Shown: positions 17,150-26,369, counted from the first letter of the stretch. The stretch: DNA of 64,000 nucleotides from Streptomyces cynarae (GCF_025642135.1 NZ_CP106793.1:682001-746000); one strand, 5' to 3'. Notes: a model not told the origin generated them from the sequence alone. A program made the numbers and translations.

Positions 17150-18061
17150 ATGCGCATGCGCCCCACTCTGAGCTGGACCCCTGCCGAGGATGTGCCGCCG
17201 GGCACCACGAATCTCGAGCCGGTCGCCGACGCACTGAGCACCGGCGGTGTGCTGGTGCTCAGCGGGGCGGGCATCTCCACGGAGTCGGGCATTCCGGACT
17301 ACCGGGGCAAGGGCGGGAGCCTGAGCCGGCACACCCCGATGACCTACCAGGACTTCACCGCCAGCGCCCAGGCCCGGCGCAGGTACTGGGCGCGCAGCCA
17401 CCTCGGCTGGCGCACATTCGGCCGCGCCCGCCCCAACGCCGGTCACCGGGCCGTGGCCGCGTTCGGGCGGCACGGCCTGCTCTCGGGTTTGATCACCCAG
17501 AACGTCGACGGCCTGCACCAGGCCGCCGGCAATAAGGGCGTCGTGGAACTCCACGGGAGCCTGGACCGGGTCGTCTGCCTTTCCTGCGGCGCCTTCAGCC
17601 CGCGCCGCGAACTCGCCCAAAGGCTTCAGGAGGCCAATCCGGGCTTCGAGCCGGTGGCCGCAGGAATCAACCCGGACGGTGACGCCGACCTCACCGACGA
17701 ACAGGTCGGGGACTTCCGCGTGCTGCCCTGCACGATCTGCAGCGGCATCCTCAAACCGGACGTGGTGTTCTTCGGCGAAGCCGTTCCGCCCCAGCGGGTC
17801 GAGCACTGCCGCAAGCTGGTCCGTGAAGCGGCCTCCCTGCTGGTCCTGGGCTCCTCACTCACGGTGATGTCCGGGCTCCGGTTCGTCCGCGAGGCGGCCC
17901 AGGCCGGGAAGCCGGTGCTCATCGTCAACCGGGATCCGACCCGGGGCGACCGGCACGCCCTGACCCGGGTCGCGCTCCCGCTGGGAACGGCCCTCACCAC
18001 CGTGGCCGGCCGGCTGCGCATTCCCATCGACGACCAGGCGACGGCCTCGGTGGAGTCGTGA
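17150..18061 (+). CDS. SIR2 family NAD-dependent protein deacylase
   Basis: A 303-residue sirtuin: NAD site LSGAGISTESGIPDYRG, catalytic TQNVDGLH and the general-base His in VELHGSL. Zinc cysteines are CLSC and CTIC, then KPDVVFFGE and GSSLTVMSG. It removes acyl groups from lysines using NAD+. Its length and the HTPMTYQDF segment fit the larger actinobacterial class of Sir2. The start at ATG 17150 or 17156 cannot be separated; neither has a clear ribosome binding site. Confidence 0.93.
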   Translation: MRMRPTLSWTPAEDVPPGTTNLEPVADALSTGGVLVLSGAGISTESGIPDYRGKGGSLSRHTPMTYQDFTASAQARRRYWARSHLGWRTFGRARPNAGHRAVAAFGRHGLLSGLITQNVDGLHQAAGNKGVVELHGSLDRVVCLSCGAFSPRRELAQRLQEANPGFEPVAAGINPDGDADLTDEQVGDFRVLPCTICSGILKPDVVFFGEAVPPQRVEHCRKLVREAASLLVLGSSLTVMSGLRFVREAAQAGKPVLIVNRDPTRGDRHALTRVALPLGTALTTVAGRLRIPIDDQATASVES

Positions 18062-18142
18062 CGGTGGTGTCGGTGATCCACCACGGGCCGACGAGCCGTG
18101 ATAGAGTCTTCGCGTTGCAGTTGTGGTACCCATGAACCTATG

Positions 18143-18189
18143 TGCGCCTGACGGGATTGCTTCTCCATCAGGCGCATTATTTGTTTTCC
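18143..18189 (+). promoter_or_regulatory. Hairpin plus T tract in csp leader, possible attenuator
   Basis: A perfect 9-bp stem, TGCGCCTGA (18143-18151) / TCAGGCGCA (18168-18176), with a 16-nt loop is followed directly by TTATTTGTTTTCC. It looks like an intrinsic terminator but sits only 43 bases before the csp start codon. The first csp gene has a comparable element. I infer leader attenuation or antitermination. Confidence 0.6.
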
Positions 18190-18231
18190 GGCATCTCCGG
18201 ATGGGGCCTCTGCCTACAGAAGGAGAAAGTC

Positions 18232-18435
18232 ATGGCACAGGGAACCGTCAAGTGGTTCAACGCCGAAAAGGGTTTCGGCTTCATCCAGCAGGACGGCGGC
18301 GGCCCCGACGTCTTCGCGCACTACTCGAACATCCAGACCCAGGGTTTCCGTGAGCTCCAGGAGGGCCAGCGGGTCTCCTTCGACGTCACGCAGGGCCAGA
18401 AGGGCCCGCAGGCGGAGAACATCGTCCCCGCCTGA
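18232..18435 (+). CDS. Cold shock protein (CspA family)
   Basis: A 67-residue OB-fold protein, [20 protein letters not shown] with VFAHYSNI. The strong ribosome binding site AAGGAGAA lies five bases before ATG 18232. It heads a unit with the DEAD-box helicase gene 89 bases downstream, a common cold-adaptation pairing. Hairpins lie both before and after the gene. Confidence 0.96.
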   Translation: MAQGTVKWFNAEKGFGFIQQDGGGPDVFAHYSNIQTQGFRELQEGQRVSFDVTQGQKGPQAENIVPA

Positions 18436-18457
18436 TCGCCGGACGCGTATCCGCTCA

Positions 18458-18504
18458 CCGGGGTCCGCACCGTCATGGTGCGGACCCCGGTTTGTGCTGT
18501 TTTT
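18458..18504 (+). terminator. Strong intrinsic terminator between csp and helicase
   Basis: A perfect 14-bp stem (18458-18471 / 18477-18490, core GGGGTCCGCACC, loop GTCAT) is followed by TTTGTGCTGTTTTT. It ends 20 bases before the helicase start, so helicase expression from the csp promoter would need readthrough. Confidence 0.9.
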
Positions 18505-18523
18505 CAGGAAGGCAGATAACTGC

Positions 18524-20140
18524 ATGCCCCGCAGGCCCCAGAAGCCGAACCGGCGTACCTCGTCGCCCCCGCCGTCCGCGTCGTCGCCGACGGAATTCCG
18601 GCTGCCGGAAAGCACGACACCCGCACTTCCCGCCGTCGAGGACTTCGCCGGTCTGGACATGCCCGCGGGGTTGCTGAAGACCCTCACCGCACAAGGGGTG
18701 ACCACCCCCTTCCCCATCCAGGCCGCCACGCTGCCCAACTCACTGGCCGGCCGTGACCTGCTGGGACGGGGGCGCACCGGATCCGGCAAGACCCTGGCGT
18801 TCGGGCTGGCGCTCCTGGCCCGCACGGCCGGACTGCGCGCGGAGCCCAAGGCTCCCCTCGCCCTTGTCCTGGTGCCCACCCGTGAACTCGCCCAGCAGGT
18901 GACGGACGCGCTGACCCCCTATGCGACGGCGGTGAACCTCCGGCTGGCCACCGTGGTCGGCGGGCTGTCCATCACCAAGCAGGCCGGTGCGCTCCGGCGC
19001 GGCGCCGAGGTGCTCGTGGCGACCCCCGGCAGGCTCAACGACCTCGTGGAACGCGGGGACTGCGTGCTCGACCACGTGCGCATCACGGTGCTGGACGAAG
19101 CCGACCAGATGACCGACATGGGCTTCCTGCCGCAGATCACCAAGCTGATCCAGCAAGTACGGCCCGACGGACAGCGCATGCTCTTCTCGGCCACCCTGGA
19201 CCGCAACATCGACCGCCTGGTGCAGCGGTTCCTGACCGACCCCGTGGTGCACTCCGTGGACCCGTCCGCGGGAGCGGTCACGACGATGGAGCACCACGTT
19301 CTCCACGTCCAGGACGAGACCGACAAGAAGGCCGTCACCACGCGCATCGCGGCCCGTGACGGCCGGGTCATCCTCTTCCTCGACACCAAGAGGTCCGCCG
19401 ACCGGCTCGCCAAGCGGCTCCTGGCCGTCGGTGTCCGCGCGGCGGCGCTGCACGGAGGCCGCTCCCAGCCGCAGCGCAACCGCACTTTGGAACAGTTCAA
19501 GAGCGGCCAGGTCACCGCGCTGGTGGCGACGAACGTCGCGGCCCGGGGCATACACATCGACGACCTCGACCTCGTCGTGAACGTCGATCCCCCCACCGAC
19601 CACAAGGACTACCTCCACCGGGGCGGCCGCACGGCCCGCGCCGGCGGCTCCGGCAGCGTGGTCACGCTGGTCCTGCCCACCCAGAAACGGGACGTCACCC
19701 GGCTCATGTCGGATGCGGGCATCCGCCCCCGGACGGCCCGCATCATGTCGAGCGACGCGGAACTGGCCACCATCACCGGCGCCCGCGAGCCTTCCGGCGT
19801 GCCCGTCACCATCGAGGTGCCTCAGCCAGCGACACCGACGGCGTCCCGTCCGGACCGGAAGACCGGCACCAGGCCCGCCAGGCCATCACGCCGCCGCCAG
19901 CCCCGGAACGGTGGCGGGGGCCAAGCCACGACAGGTGCTGCAACCAGGACGGGAAGCCGGGACTCCGACCGCCGGGCCACCACCGAGAGAAGGGCGTCCG
20001 GCGGTACCCCCGCAACCGGCGGGCGCGGTTCTGCTCGCCGGGCGGAACCCGGTACGGCCACGGACGGTGCCGCCGGAGCGGGCGGCCGCAACTCCGGCCG
20101 CCAGCCCGCTTCGCGCAAGGGCCGGCTGCATCCTCGATGA
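18524..20140 (+). CDS. DEAD-box RNA helicase
   Basis: A 538-residue helicase: Q motif PFPIQAATLP, motif I GRTGSGKT, Ia PTRELAQQ, Ib TPGR, II DEAD (VLDEADQM), III SAT, V ARGIHIDDLDLV and VI HRGGRTARAG. The C-terminal 130 residues are a disordered Arg/Gly/Ser/Thr-rich tail, as in RhlE-like helicases, likely for RNA binding. It follows a csp gene and a terminator, suggesting cold-responsive unwinding of mRNA or rRNA. ATG 18524 has AGGAAGG eleven bases upstream. Confidence 0.95.
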   Translation: MPRRPQKPNRRTSSPPPSASSPTEFRLPESTTPALPAVEDFAGLDMPAGLLKTLTAQGVTTPFPIQAATLPNSLAGRDLLGRGRTGSGKTLAFGLALLARTAGLRAEPKAPLALVLVPTRELAQQVTDALTPYATAVNLRLATVVGGLSITKQAGALRRGAEVLVATPGRLNDLVERGDCVLDHVRITVLDEADQMTDMGFLPQITKLIQQVRPDGQRMLFSATLDRNIDRLVQRFLTDPVVHSVDPSAGAVTTMEHHVLHVQDETDKKAVTTRIAARDGRVILFLDTKRSADRLAKRLLAVGVRAAALHGGRSQPQRNRTLEQFKSGQVTALVATNVAARGIHIDDLDLVVNVDPPTDHKDYLHRGGRTARAGGSGSVVTLVLPTQKRDVTRLMSDAGIRPRTARIMSSDAELATITGAREPSGVPVTIEVPQPATPTASRPDRKTGTRPARPSRRRQPRNGGGGQATTGAATRTGSRDSDRRATTERRASGGTPATGGRGSARRAEPGTATDGAAGAGGRNSGRQPASRKGRLHPR

Positions 20141-20289
20141 GGAAGGCTGTAGGAGGCCAAGGCCTGTGTCCTGGTCCTGGTCGGCATGCGCGCTGACGGT
20201 TCCACGGACCTGGTCGCGCTCACGGTTTGGTCCCGGCCCACGAGTTCCCCCCGCTCCGCCCGAACCGGGGCCGCCTGTTCGCTTCTGCC

Positions 20290-21390
20290 CTACTGGGAGT
20301 CGGCGGTGTCATCGAGGTACCACCCGTAGGGACTCGGGCGTGCGCCGACGGCGGACCGGGGCGCGTAATGCCGGTTGTACAGCGTCGCAACGAGCTCGCC
20401 CCGGCTGTTGACCCCTGTCTTCGTGTAAACGGCTTTGAGGTGGTCCTGGACGGTGAAGGGCGAGATGGACAACCGCGTGGCCATCTGGCGAGTGCTTCGG
20501 CCCTGGGCGATGAGTTCGGTGATCTCACGCTCGCGGGGCGTCAGCCCGTACGCCTGAGTGATCACCTCGCTGATCACGGCGGGGCGAGCACCCTCGACGA
20601 TGACGGCGATCTGCTCCCCCGCTGCCGAGCCGTGCAGCATCACCCACCGGCCGTCCCGACCGGGCAGAGCGGCCCGGGCCAGGCCGTCGCCGGTGCGGAC
20701 GGCGGCGGCCACCGCTCGGACCGCGCTGGGCAGCCGATCCCGGTCATCCAGGGTGTTCAGCCATGGACGGGCGTCGTCGGTCACGGTGACGGTCTCCCCG
20801 CTCGGCTGCACCAGCAGGAGACCAGGGGGCGCTGACAGACCACCCGGGGCGGCGAGCGCGGCACGGAGCAAGGTGAGGCGGAGGAGGTCCGCGACGGGGG
20901 TGACGATGCCGGCGAGAAGGTCCAGGTCGGCCGCTGAGAAGGGCGGCGACGGATGGGTCCGGTACAGGGTGAGCGAGCCCCAACAGCCTGTCTTGGAGCG
21001 CAGCATGACACGGACTTCGTCGCAGATGCCGAAGCGGCTCAGCAGGGGCTCGTAGCGTTCGGCCACGGTGATGTCGCCGCCGGTGGCGGCATGCAGGCCC
21101 GCGACGGGAACGGGCGCGTCGGCCAGCCGCGCGTAGCTGTTGACGTCGGTCCCGCGGAACTCCCCCTCGAAGATCACGCTCTCCCTGTCGGTGGAGCCCT
21201 CGGCGTCCATGCCGCTTACGAAGCAGCTCGTCCACAGCAGAGTCGACGGGTCGACGGTGGAAATGGCGGCGAGGTCGTAGCCGACCGTCCTGCGCAGCAG
21301 CCGATCGAGCTCGTTCCGTACCTGTGTGAGATCCAGTTCCGAGCCGGCGAGCTGCCGGATGCGCGCGGAGAGGTCCATGCGGCCGAGCAT
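20290..21390 (-). CDS. LuxR family regulator with GAF-like sensor domain
   Basis: A 366-residue protein. The N-terminal and central part (about 10-190) resembles a GAF-like sensor (GYDLAAISTVDPSTLLW, RVMLRSKTGCWGSLTLYR). The C-terminus is a LuxR/FixJ helix-turn-helix (GLTPREREITELIAQGRSTR, FTVQDHLKAVYTKTGV). The ligand is unknown. It is divergent from the methyltransferase at 21548 and is a candidate regulator of it. ATG 21390 or the fifth-codon ATG are both possible starts. Confidence 0.9.
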   Translation of the reverse strand: MLGRMDLSARIRQLAGSELDLTQVRNELDRLLRRTVGYDLAAISTVDPSTLLWTSCFVSGMDAEGSTDRESVIFEGEFRGTDVNSYARLADAPVPVAGLHAATGGDITVAERYEPLLSRFGICDEVRVMLRSKTGCWGSLTLYRTHPSPPFSAADLDLLAGIVTPVADLLRLTLLRAALAAPGGLSAPPGLLLVQPSGETVTVTDDARPWLNTLDDRDRLPSAVRAVAAAVRTGDGLARAALPGRDGRWVMLHGSAAGEQIAVIVEGARPAVISEVITQAYGLTPREREITELIAQGRSTRQMATRLSISPFTVQDHLKAVYTKTGVNSRGELVATLYNRHYAPRSAVGARPSPYGWYLDDTADSQ

Positions 21391-21547
21391 GCCCTACCGG
21401 CCGGGGCGGAGGTACCCCCTTGAACTGGGGATGGCGCCGCCTCGGGCCGCATGACAAGCCCACTGGCGACAGCGCCCGGCGAACAGGCGGGAGGGCAGAT
21501 CGTGATTCTCTCGGCTCGCCGCGGCGCCGGGAACTACTGTCGCGAGC

Positions 21548-22195
21548 ATGGTCGAACATGATGCCCTCAGTGCCACCCGCGAGGCCTACGACGCTGCTGC
21601 CTCCACGTATGCGCAGCAGTTCCGTGGCGCGCTGCGTGACCGGCCCCTGGACCGTGCGATCTTGAGTGTCTTCGCGGAGGTCGTCATCGCGGGTGGAGAC
21701 GCTCAGGTCGCGGACCTGGGGTGCGGACCTGGAGATATCACTGCGCATCTGGAGGAGCTGGGGCTGGCGGCGTTCGGCGTCGACGCCTCTCCCGCGATGA
21801 TCAAGTTGGCTCGACAGGCCTATCCGGGCCTGCGGTTCGACGTGGGTTCGATGGCCGCATTGGACATCGCTGACGGCGTGCTGGGCGGCGTACTCTCACG
21901 GTGGTCCATCATCCATACTCCGCCGCAGGAACTCCCCGTCATTCTGGCCGAGTTCCACCGTGTGCTGGCACCTGGCGGCCACCTTCTGGTCGGCTTTTCG
22001 GCAAGCGAAGATCCGTCTCACCCGACACAGGTCTTCGATCACGCAGTCGCGCCGGCCTATCGGTGGTGGCCTGATCACCTCGCCGCGCTGCTGCGCGAGG
22101 CCGGGTTGGTCGAGGTGGCCCGGATGGTTCGCGAGCCTCAGCCCACCGACCGACGGCAGTTCCAGGAGGTTCAACTGCTCGCCCGCAAAGCCTAA
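21548..22195 (+). CDS. Class I SAM-dependent methyltransferase
   Basis: A 215-residue protein with ADLGCGPGDITAHL (motif I), VDASPAMIKLARQ (motif II) and EFHRVLAPGGHLLVGF (motif post-III). This is a small-molecule type methyltransferase of the UbiE/Coq5-like group; the substrate is unknown. It lies divergent to the LuxR gene and 52 bases upstream of a SnoaL-like gene in the same direction, so the two may be cotranscribed. Confidence 0.9.
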   Translation: MVEHDALSATREAYDAAASTYAQQFRGALRDRPLDRAILSVFAEVVIAGGDAQVADLGCGPGDITAHLEELGLAAFGVDASPAMIKLARQAYPGLRFDVGSMAALDIADGVLGGVLSRWSIIHTPPQELPVILAEFHRVLAPGGHLLVGFSASEDPSHPTQVFDHAVAPAYRWWPDHLAALLREAGLVEVARMVREPQPTDRRQFQEVQLLARKA

Positions 22196-22247
22196 CTAGG
22201 CGACGGCACGGCTCAGCACCCCCACATTTGTGGGATAGGTGCGAACC

Positions 22248-22721
22248 ATGCCTCTCACTAGTTTCGGAGTCATGAACACAGCGAGCTCATCCGCGCAGGT
22301 CGCCGAGGCAACCGAGCGGAACATGAAGAACATGCGGCGGATCTACGAAGAAGGCTTCGAACAGGGCAAACTCGGTGTCCTCGACGAGGTCTTCGCCCCG
22401 GACATCGTCAACCACACCGCGCCGGAAGAGCATCGCGTGGGGGTCGAGCCGGTGCGCGGGCTGATCCGCATGCTGTGCACCGCCTTTCCCGACGCCCGCG
22501 TCGAGATCGAGGACATGGTGGCGGTCGGCGACGTCGTCGTGATGCGCAACTGGTACCAGGGAACCCACCAAGGGCCGTTCATGGGCCACGAGGCGTCGGG
22601 GCGCTCGTTCCGGTTTCGGCAGATCCACTGGATGCGCTTCAACGCCGATGGCCGGGTGATCGAGCACTGGGGCGTCCGCGACGACGTCGCGCACCTCCGG
22701 CAACTCGGCCTGATCGACTGA
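22248..22721 (+). CDS. SnoaL-like ester cyclase family protein
   Basis: A 157-residue NTF2-fold protein with FAPDIVNHTAPEE, PDARVEIEDMVAVGDVVVMR and GRVIEHWGVRDD, the pattern of SnoaL-type polyketide cyclases and their many stand-alone relatives. No polyketide genes are nearby, so cyclase activity should not be assumed. ATG 22248 has GGGATAGG nearby; ATG 22272 is the alternative. A CCCACA-TT-TGTGGG inverted repeat (22221-22234) lies just upstream. Confidence 0.82.
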   Translation: MPLTSFGVMNTASSSAQVAEATERNMKNMRRIYEEGFEQGKLGVLDEVFAPDIVNHTAPEEHRVGVEPVRGLIRMLCTAFPDARVEIEDMVAVGDVVVMRNWYQGTHQGPFMGHEASGRSFRFRQIHWMRFNADGRVIEHWGVRDDVAHLRQLGLID

Positions 22722-22784
22722 CCACTGGGCCGACGGCACGGCTGCTGCGAGAGGGGGCGACCGGCCGGACAAAGATGCCGGATC

Positions 22785-22965
22785 CGCCACCGCGTCGCCC
22801 CGCAAGGCATCGAGTCTTCGCAGCGGCTCGGCCACCACCGGGGTGCACGAGCGTACGGTGTCCCGGCCGGCCGGATGCCGCCGCCCGCACCGCCGCTGCG
22901 AGCATGAGACCGAGCGCTTCCTCGCCTTCGTCGGCATGGCCGCAGCCCTCATCCATTTCCAGGAC
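22785..22965 (+). pseudogene. 3' remnant of IS5-type transposase
   Basis: The plus strand reads GIESSQRLGHHR and, after a short gap and frame change, AGCRRPHRRCEHETERFLAF. These match GIETSQRLGRHR and AGCRRLHRRYERKAEHFLAF at the C-terminus of the intact transposase at 56448-57256. Only the last third survives, with frameshifts. It shows that the same IS group was inserted here before. Confidence 0.75.
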
Positions 22966-23016
22966 TGTTGCCTCTCAGCAGGCCAGTGACCCGGCCCAGC
23001 CTACTGCGTGGGGTGC

Positions 23017-23478
23017 TCAGTGCGTCCCCTCCGGCAACACCCCCGCCCGGAACGGCTCCACCCCCACCACCCTGCGCACCCGTGTCGGTTCGATCAAAAT
23101 CATCAGGCGCCGTTCTCCGGGAAGAAGCCACGGGTACCGCTCCTCGTTGATGTACTTCCTGGCGAGCCGGTCCATGGCACGCTCCGCCGCCTCCCCCTCC
23201 ACGAACCGCACGACCCGTCCCCGTATCTCCGCCCGGTCGTACGGGTTTTCAGGGTCATGGTGGGACAACGAGACATGAGGATTCCGCCGTAGGTTCTCCT
23301 CCTTCACGCGGCCCACGGACGTGTTCACCATGACGTACTCCCCTTCGATGTCGGCCCACATCGGCGACACCTGGGGCGCGCCGTCGGCATCCACGGTCGC
23401 CAGGTGCCAGAAGTTCGGGGCGAGCAGTCGCTCACGAATGTGCCCGTCCAGCTTGCCCGAGCGGTCGGCTTCGGTCAT
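23017..23478 (-). CDS. Pyridoxamine 5'-phosphate oxidase-like (FMN/F420) protein
   Basis: A 153-residue split-barrel protein: FWHLATVDADGAPQVSPMWA, VMVNTSVGRVKEENLRRNPH and VSLSHHDPENPYDRAEIRGR. This is typical of actinobacterial F420-dependent or FMN-binding PPOX proteins that reduce small molecules such as biliverdin or quinones. I chose ATG 23478; the frame extends upstream but without conserved sequence. Confidence 0.88.
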   Translation of the reverse strand: MTEADRSGKLDGHIRERLLAPNFWHLATVDADGAPQVSPMWADIEGEYVMVNTSVGRVKEENLRRNPHVSLSHHDPENPYDRAEIRGRVVRFVEGEAAERAMDRLARKYINEERYPWLLPGERRLMILIEPTRVRRVVGVEPFRAGVLPEGTH

Positions 23479-23716
23479 CGAATAGCGCCTTCCAGGTGTC
23501 GGTTGCTCGTGCGTCCTCATCGTGGACCGGCGTGGCACTCCGACGCCAGAGCCTTCCGATCCACCACCCAGCCGGCTGCGGACTCCACCCACGGAATTCA
23601 TGCTTCCGCACCACAACCATGAATTCCTACGGTCCAGTTGCCCGGCCCGCGCCCGTGGGGATGCGGTCGACGCTACCCTGACCCGTACTGGGGATTTGTC
23701 GACCCAAGGGGGATCA

Positions 23717-24172
23717 ATGAGCAGATTGCGCACTGGGGCGAGGCGGATCATGTCCACGGTCGCGGTTGTCGCGGCGGCTGCCGGCATCGTAATGGGCGGG
23801 GCTGGTCTGGCGTCGGCGACCGACCCCAACAACGCGCCCCCCGGTTACGCGGGTCCGTTCTCCTACTGCCAGGGCAGCCGATACGACGCCGTCCATCTAG
23901 GAGACGGTCATGCCTACATCGACGTCTATTGGACCTCCGCAGGCAGCGGCCAATTGTGCGCGATGACCTACGACGTGGCAGACGGGCGGCACAACATGGA
24001 GGTCCGCATCCGGCGCACAGATTGGCAGACCTCCTGGTACGACAACGGGTTCTACGACAGGTACGCCGGAGCGATCTACGTCGGCGGCATGGAGGGACGC
24101 TGCGCCTACATCTCCGGGTGGGTGGAACACGACGGCCGCAGGTACTCCAACGGTGAGACCTTCTGCCCCTGA
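23717..24172 (+). CDS. Secreted small protein of unknown function
   Basis: A 151-residue protein with a Sec signal peptide (Arg-rich start, hydrophobic STVAVVAAAAGIVMGGAGLA, cleavage after ASA). The mature part has four cysteines (YCQG, LCAM, RCAY, FCP), probably two disulfides, and many Tyr/Trp/Gly residues. No family recognised. ATG 23717 has AAGGGGG upstream. Confidence 0.85.
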   Translation: MSRLRTGARRIMSTVAVVAAAAGIVMGGAGLASATDPNNAPPGYAGPFSYCQGSRYDAVHLGDGHAYIDVYWTSAGSGQLCAMTYDVADGRHNMEVRIRRTDWQTSWYDNGFYDRYAGAIYVGGMEGRCAYISGWVEHDGRRYSNGETFCP

Positions 24173-24530
24173 CCCACATGTCCCTCGCGTTCACCCGGGG
24201 CTGGCCGGACGACTGTGCCGACCAGCCTCACCCGGAGAAACCCCGCCCGCGCACAACGGTGAAAAACAGGGGCGTTCGGCCTGCTGGTGCAGCTCCATCA
24301 GCGCGGCGATCTCGTCCGGCGCCGGCGGGATGGTCCGACGTGCGGCCCTGCCTCAGGAGGCCGAACCGGGTTGGCCTGCGGGCAGGGATCCGTGCCGGGT
24401 GGTCGCTCCGGTTCGTCGGATGCCCGTCTTGCGTACCTTCCTGGATGAACGGAGTCCCCTCTCCGGGCACCCGGCGGGTCACGGGGCAGGACGGTCCCAT
24501 GACGCGTCCCGCCGTTGGCGGGATTCGGCG
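24173..24530. other. Intergenic region without recognised gene
   Basis: 358 bases between two convergent genes. I see no conserved domain. Short arginine/proline-rich frames have atypical codon use. Confidence 0.4.
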
Positions 24531-26369
24531 TCAGCAGGTCTGGCGGAGGTAGCCGCTCGCGCCCTTGGGTGCGACATCCCGATCGCGGCGGACAATGCTC
24601 AGTGTGCTGCTCCAGTCGGAGCACGCTGCCGACAGGCCCTTCGCCGTGTACTCGACCACGAGCACGTTGTTGTGGAATGCATCGGCGAACTGGCCGCACT
24701 CGTTCCACTGGCCGCACTCCTCCACCACGGCGAAGTCCAGGCCCACGGACGCACGGTCGGCCACGAGCTCCACGGTGTTCTTCTGGGCGATTGCCAGACC
24801 CTTCTCATGAGCGTGCGCCGACAGCAACTTCATCAGCGCCTCGGCCTGCCTGGCCGTGAGGTAGTCAGGGAAGCGGGTGAACGTGTCGTAGTTGTCGGGC
24901 TCGACGGCCTTGTACCCCTTGGCCGCGCACTCGTCGATCCAGGTGTTCAGCTTGGCAGCGATGCGCTGCCGCTTGGCATCCGTGCGGATGTCCAGGACGG
25001 CCTCGCCCCAGTCCTTGTCGTAGACGACAGACCCTTTGGCGTCGCGCAGCAGCAGGTCGGAGCCCCAGTCACGCTCCGCGTCCTTCTGTGCCTGGAAGGC
25101 GTTGATGTTGCAGATGTTGTACGCACCGGGCGCGGGCGTGTCCTCGTGGCTGCGACTGACCACCTGCACACCGGTCGGCAGGGCGTACGCGCCGCCGATC
25201 TGGTAGTCCCATGGCACGTGCTTCGGCGGTAGCACCACCGTGCCCGCAGTCACCGACGCCTTTGTGGACGCGGACGCGGACACGTTGGACGACTGGGAAG
25301 TGTTGTTGTGGTGCGAGCCGATCTTCACCGCCGTGATGCTCAGCCCGGTGACGACCAGGGCTGCAGCCAGGCCGATGAGGAAACGCCGCCTTCGACGCCC
25401 GTGTCCGGCTCGAGCGCTGTCCGTTCCTCCCTTTTCCGCCGCACGGGCCGGGAGTCGGGGGACGGCATGCGTAGGGGAAACCTGACGGCTGGATTCCGAT
25501 GAGCCGGCCACTCCCGGCGCGATCGATGCGGCGTGCGCGACCGGTGCGGCGGAATCCGACAGCGCCCGGAACATGCGGTGCAGTTCATCGAGTCGGGGCC
25601 GGGCTGCCGGGTCCTTGTCCAGGCAGCGTTCGGCGATGCTGCGGAGCGGTTCGGCGACGCCGTCCAGGACCGGGGCCTCGTACATCACCTGGTAGCCCGT
25701 CAGGTAGGGGCTGCCGCCGTCGAAGGGACGGTTGCCGGTGGCCGCGTACACCAGCAGCGACCCCAGCGAGAACACGTCCGAAGCCGCAGTGACCTCCCGC
25801 GGCGCGCTGAACTGCTCGGGAGACATGAAGGGCGGGGTACCGATCAGCCTCCCGGTCACCGTGAGGGCCTGGTTGTCCGCGGCGTGCGAGATACCGAAGT
25901 CGATGACGCGGGGTCCGTCCTCGGCCATCAGGACGTTGCTCGGCTTCAGATCCCGGTGCACCACACCCGCCCGGTGGATGTCCCGCAGCGCCTCCACGAG
26001 GCCCAGAGCCAGCGTGCGCAACTCAGGCCCGACCAACGGACCCTCCTTGGCGATCATTTCGGCCAGCGTACGGCCCGGCACGAACAGCGTCGCCATCCAG
26101 GGCTGTTCGGCATCCGGATCGGCGTCCACCACCGGCGCCGTGAACGCCCCGCTCACCCGGCGGACCGCCGCGACCTCCTGCCGGAAGCGCGTGCGGAACT
26201 CCTCGTCCTGCGCGTACTGCGCGTGCACGACCTTGACCGCGACCTGCCGTCCCGAGGCCGAGCGGGCCAGATAGACAACGCCCATGCCACCACTGCCGAG
26301 TCGGTCGACCAGCGCGTAGCCGCCTATCGACCCAATGGGCTCCGCCCCCTCGGGGTTCAGCGACATCAC
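24531..26369 (-). CDS. Membrane Ser/Thr protein kinase fused to GH114-like extracellular domain
   Basis: A 612-residue protein. Residues 15-270 are a Hanks-type kinase: GSGGMGVVYLA, Lys46 in VAVKVV, HRDLKPSNV with Asp140, DFGIS with Asp157, and an APE-like SPEQF. After a linker and RRRRR comes one transmembrane helix (about 330-349). The outside part (about 385-612) resembles GH114 endo-alpha-1,4-polygalactosaminidase domains: IGGAYALPTG, AERDWGSDLLL, VLDIR, YKAVEPDNYDTF and the AVVEECGQWNECGQF segment. Such a domain would bind or cut galactosamine polymers, so it may sense a wall or capsule polymer. The kinase call is certain; the GH114 call rests on motifs. Confidence 0.88.
   Translation of the reverse strand: MMSLNPEGAEPIGSIGGYALVDRLGSGGMGVVYLARSASGRQVAVKVVHAQYAQDEEFRTRFRQEVAAVRRVSGAFTAPVVDADPDAEQPWMATLFVPGRTLAEMIAKEGPLVGPELRTLALGLVEALRDIHRAGVVHRDLKPSNVLMAEDGPRVIDFGISHAADNQALTVTGRLIGTPPFMSPEQFSAPREVTAASDVFSLGSLLVYAATGNRPFDGGSPYLTGYQVMYEAPVLDGVAEPLRSIAERCLDKDPAARPRLDELHRMFRALSDSAAPVAHAASIAPGVAGSSESSRQVSPTHAVPRLPARAAEKGGTDSARAGHGRRRRRFLIGLAAALVVTGLSITAVKIGSHHNNTSQSSNVSASASTKASVTAGTVVLPPKHVPWDYQIGGAYALPTGVQVVSRSHEDTPAPGAYNICNINAFQAQKDAERDWGSDLLLRDAKGSVVYDKDWGEAVLDIRTDAKRQRIAAKLNTWIDECAAKGYKAVEPDNYDTFTRFPDYLTARQAEALMKLLSAHAHEKGLAIAQKNTVELVADRASVGLDFAVVEECGQWNECGQFADAFHNNVLVVEYTAKGLSAACSDWSSTLSIVRRDRDVAPKGASGYLRQTC

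Noticed and set aside
21548..22721. Methyltransferase plus SnoaL-like gene as part of a polyketide cluster
   Set aside because: There are no ketosynthase, acyl carrier or NRPS genes in the window. SnoaL-like and methyltransferase genes are common alone.
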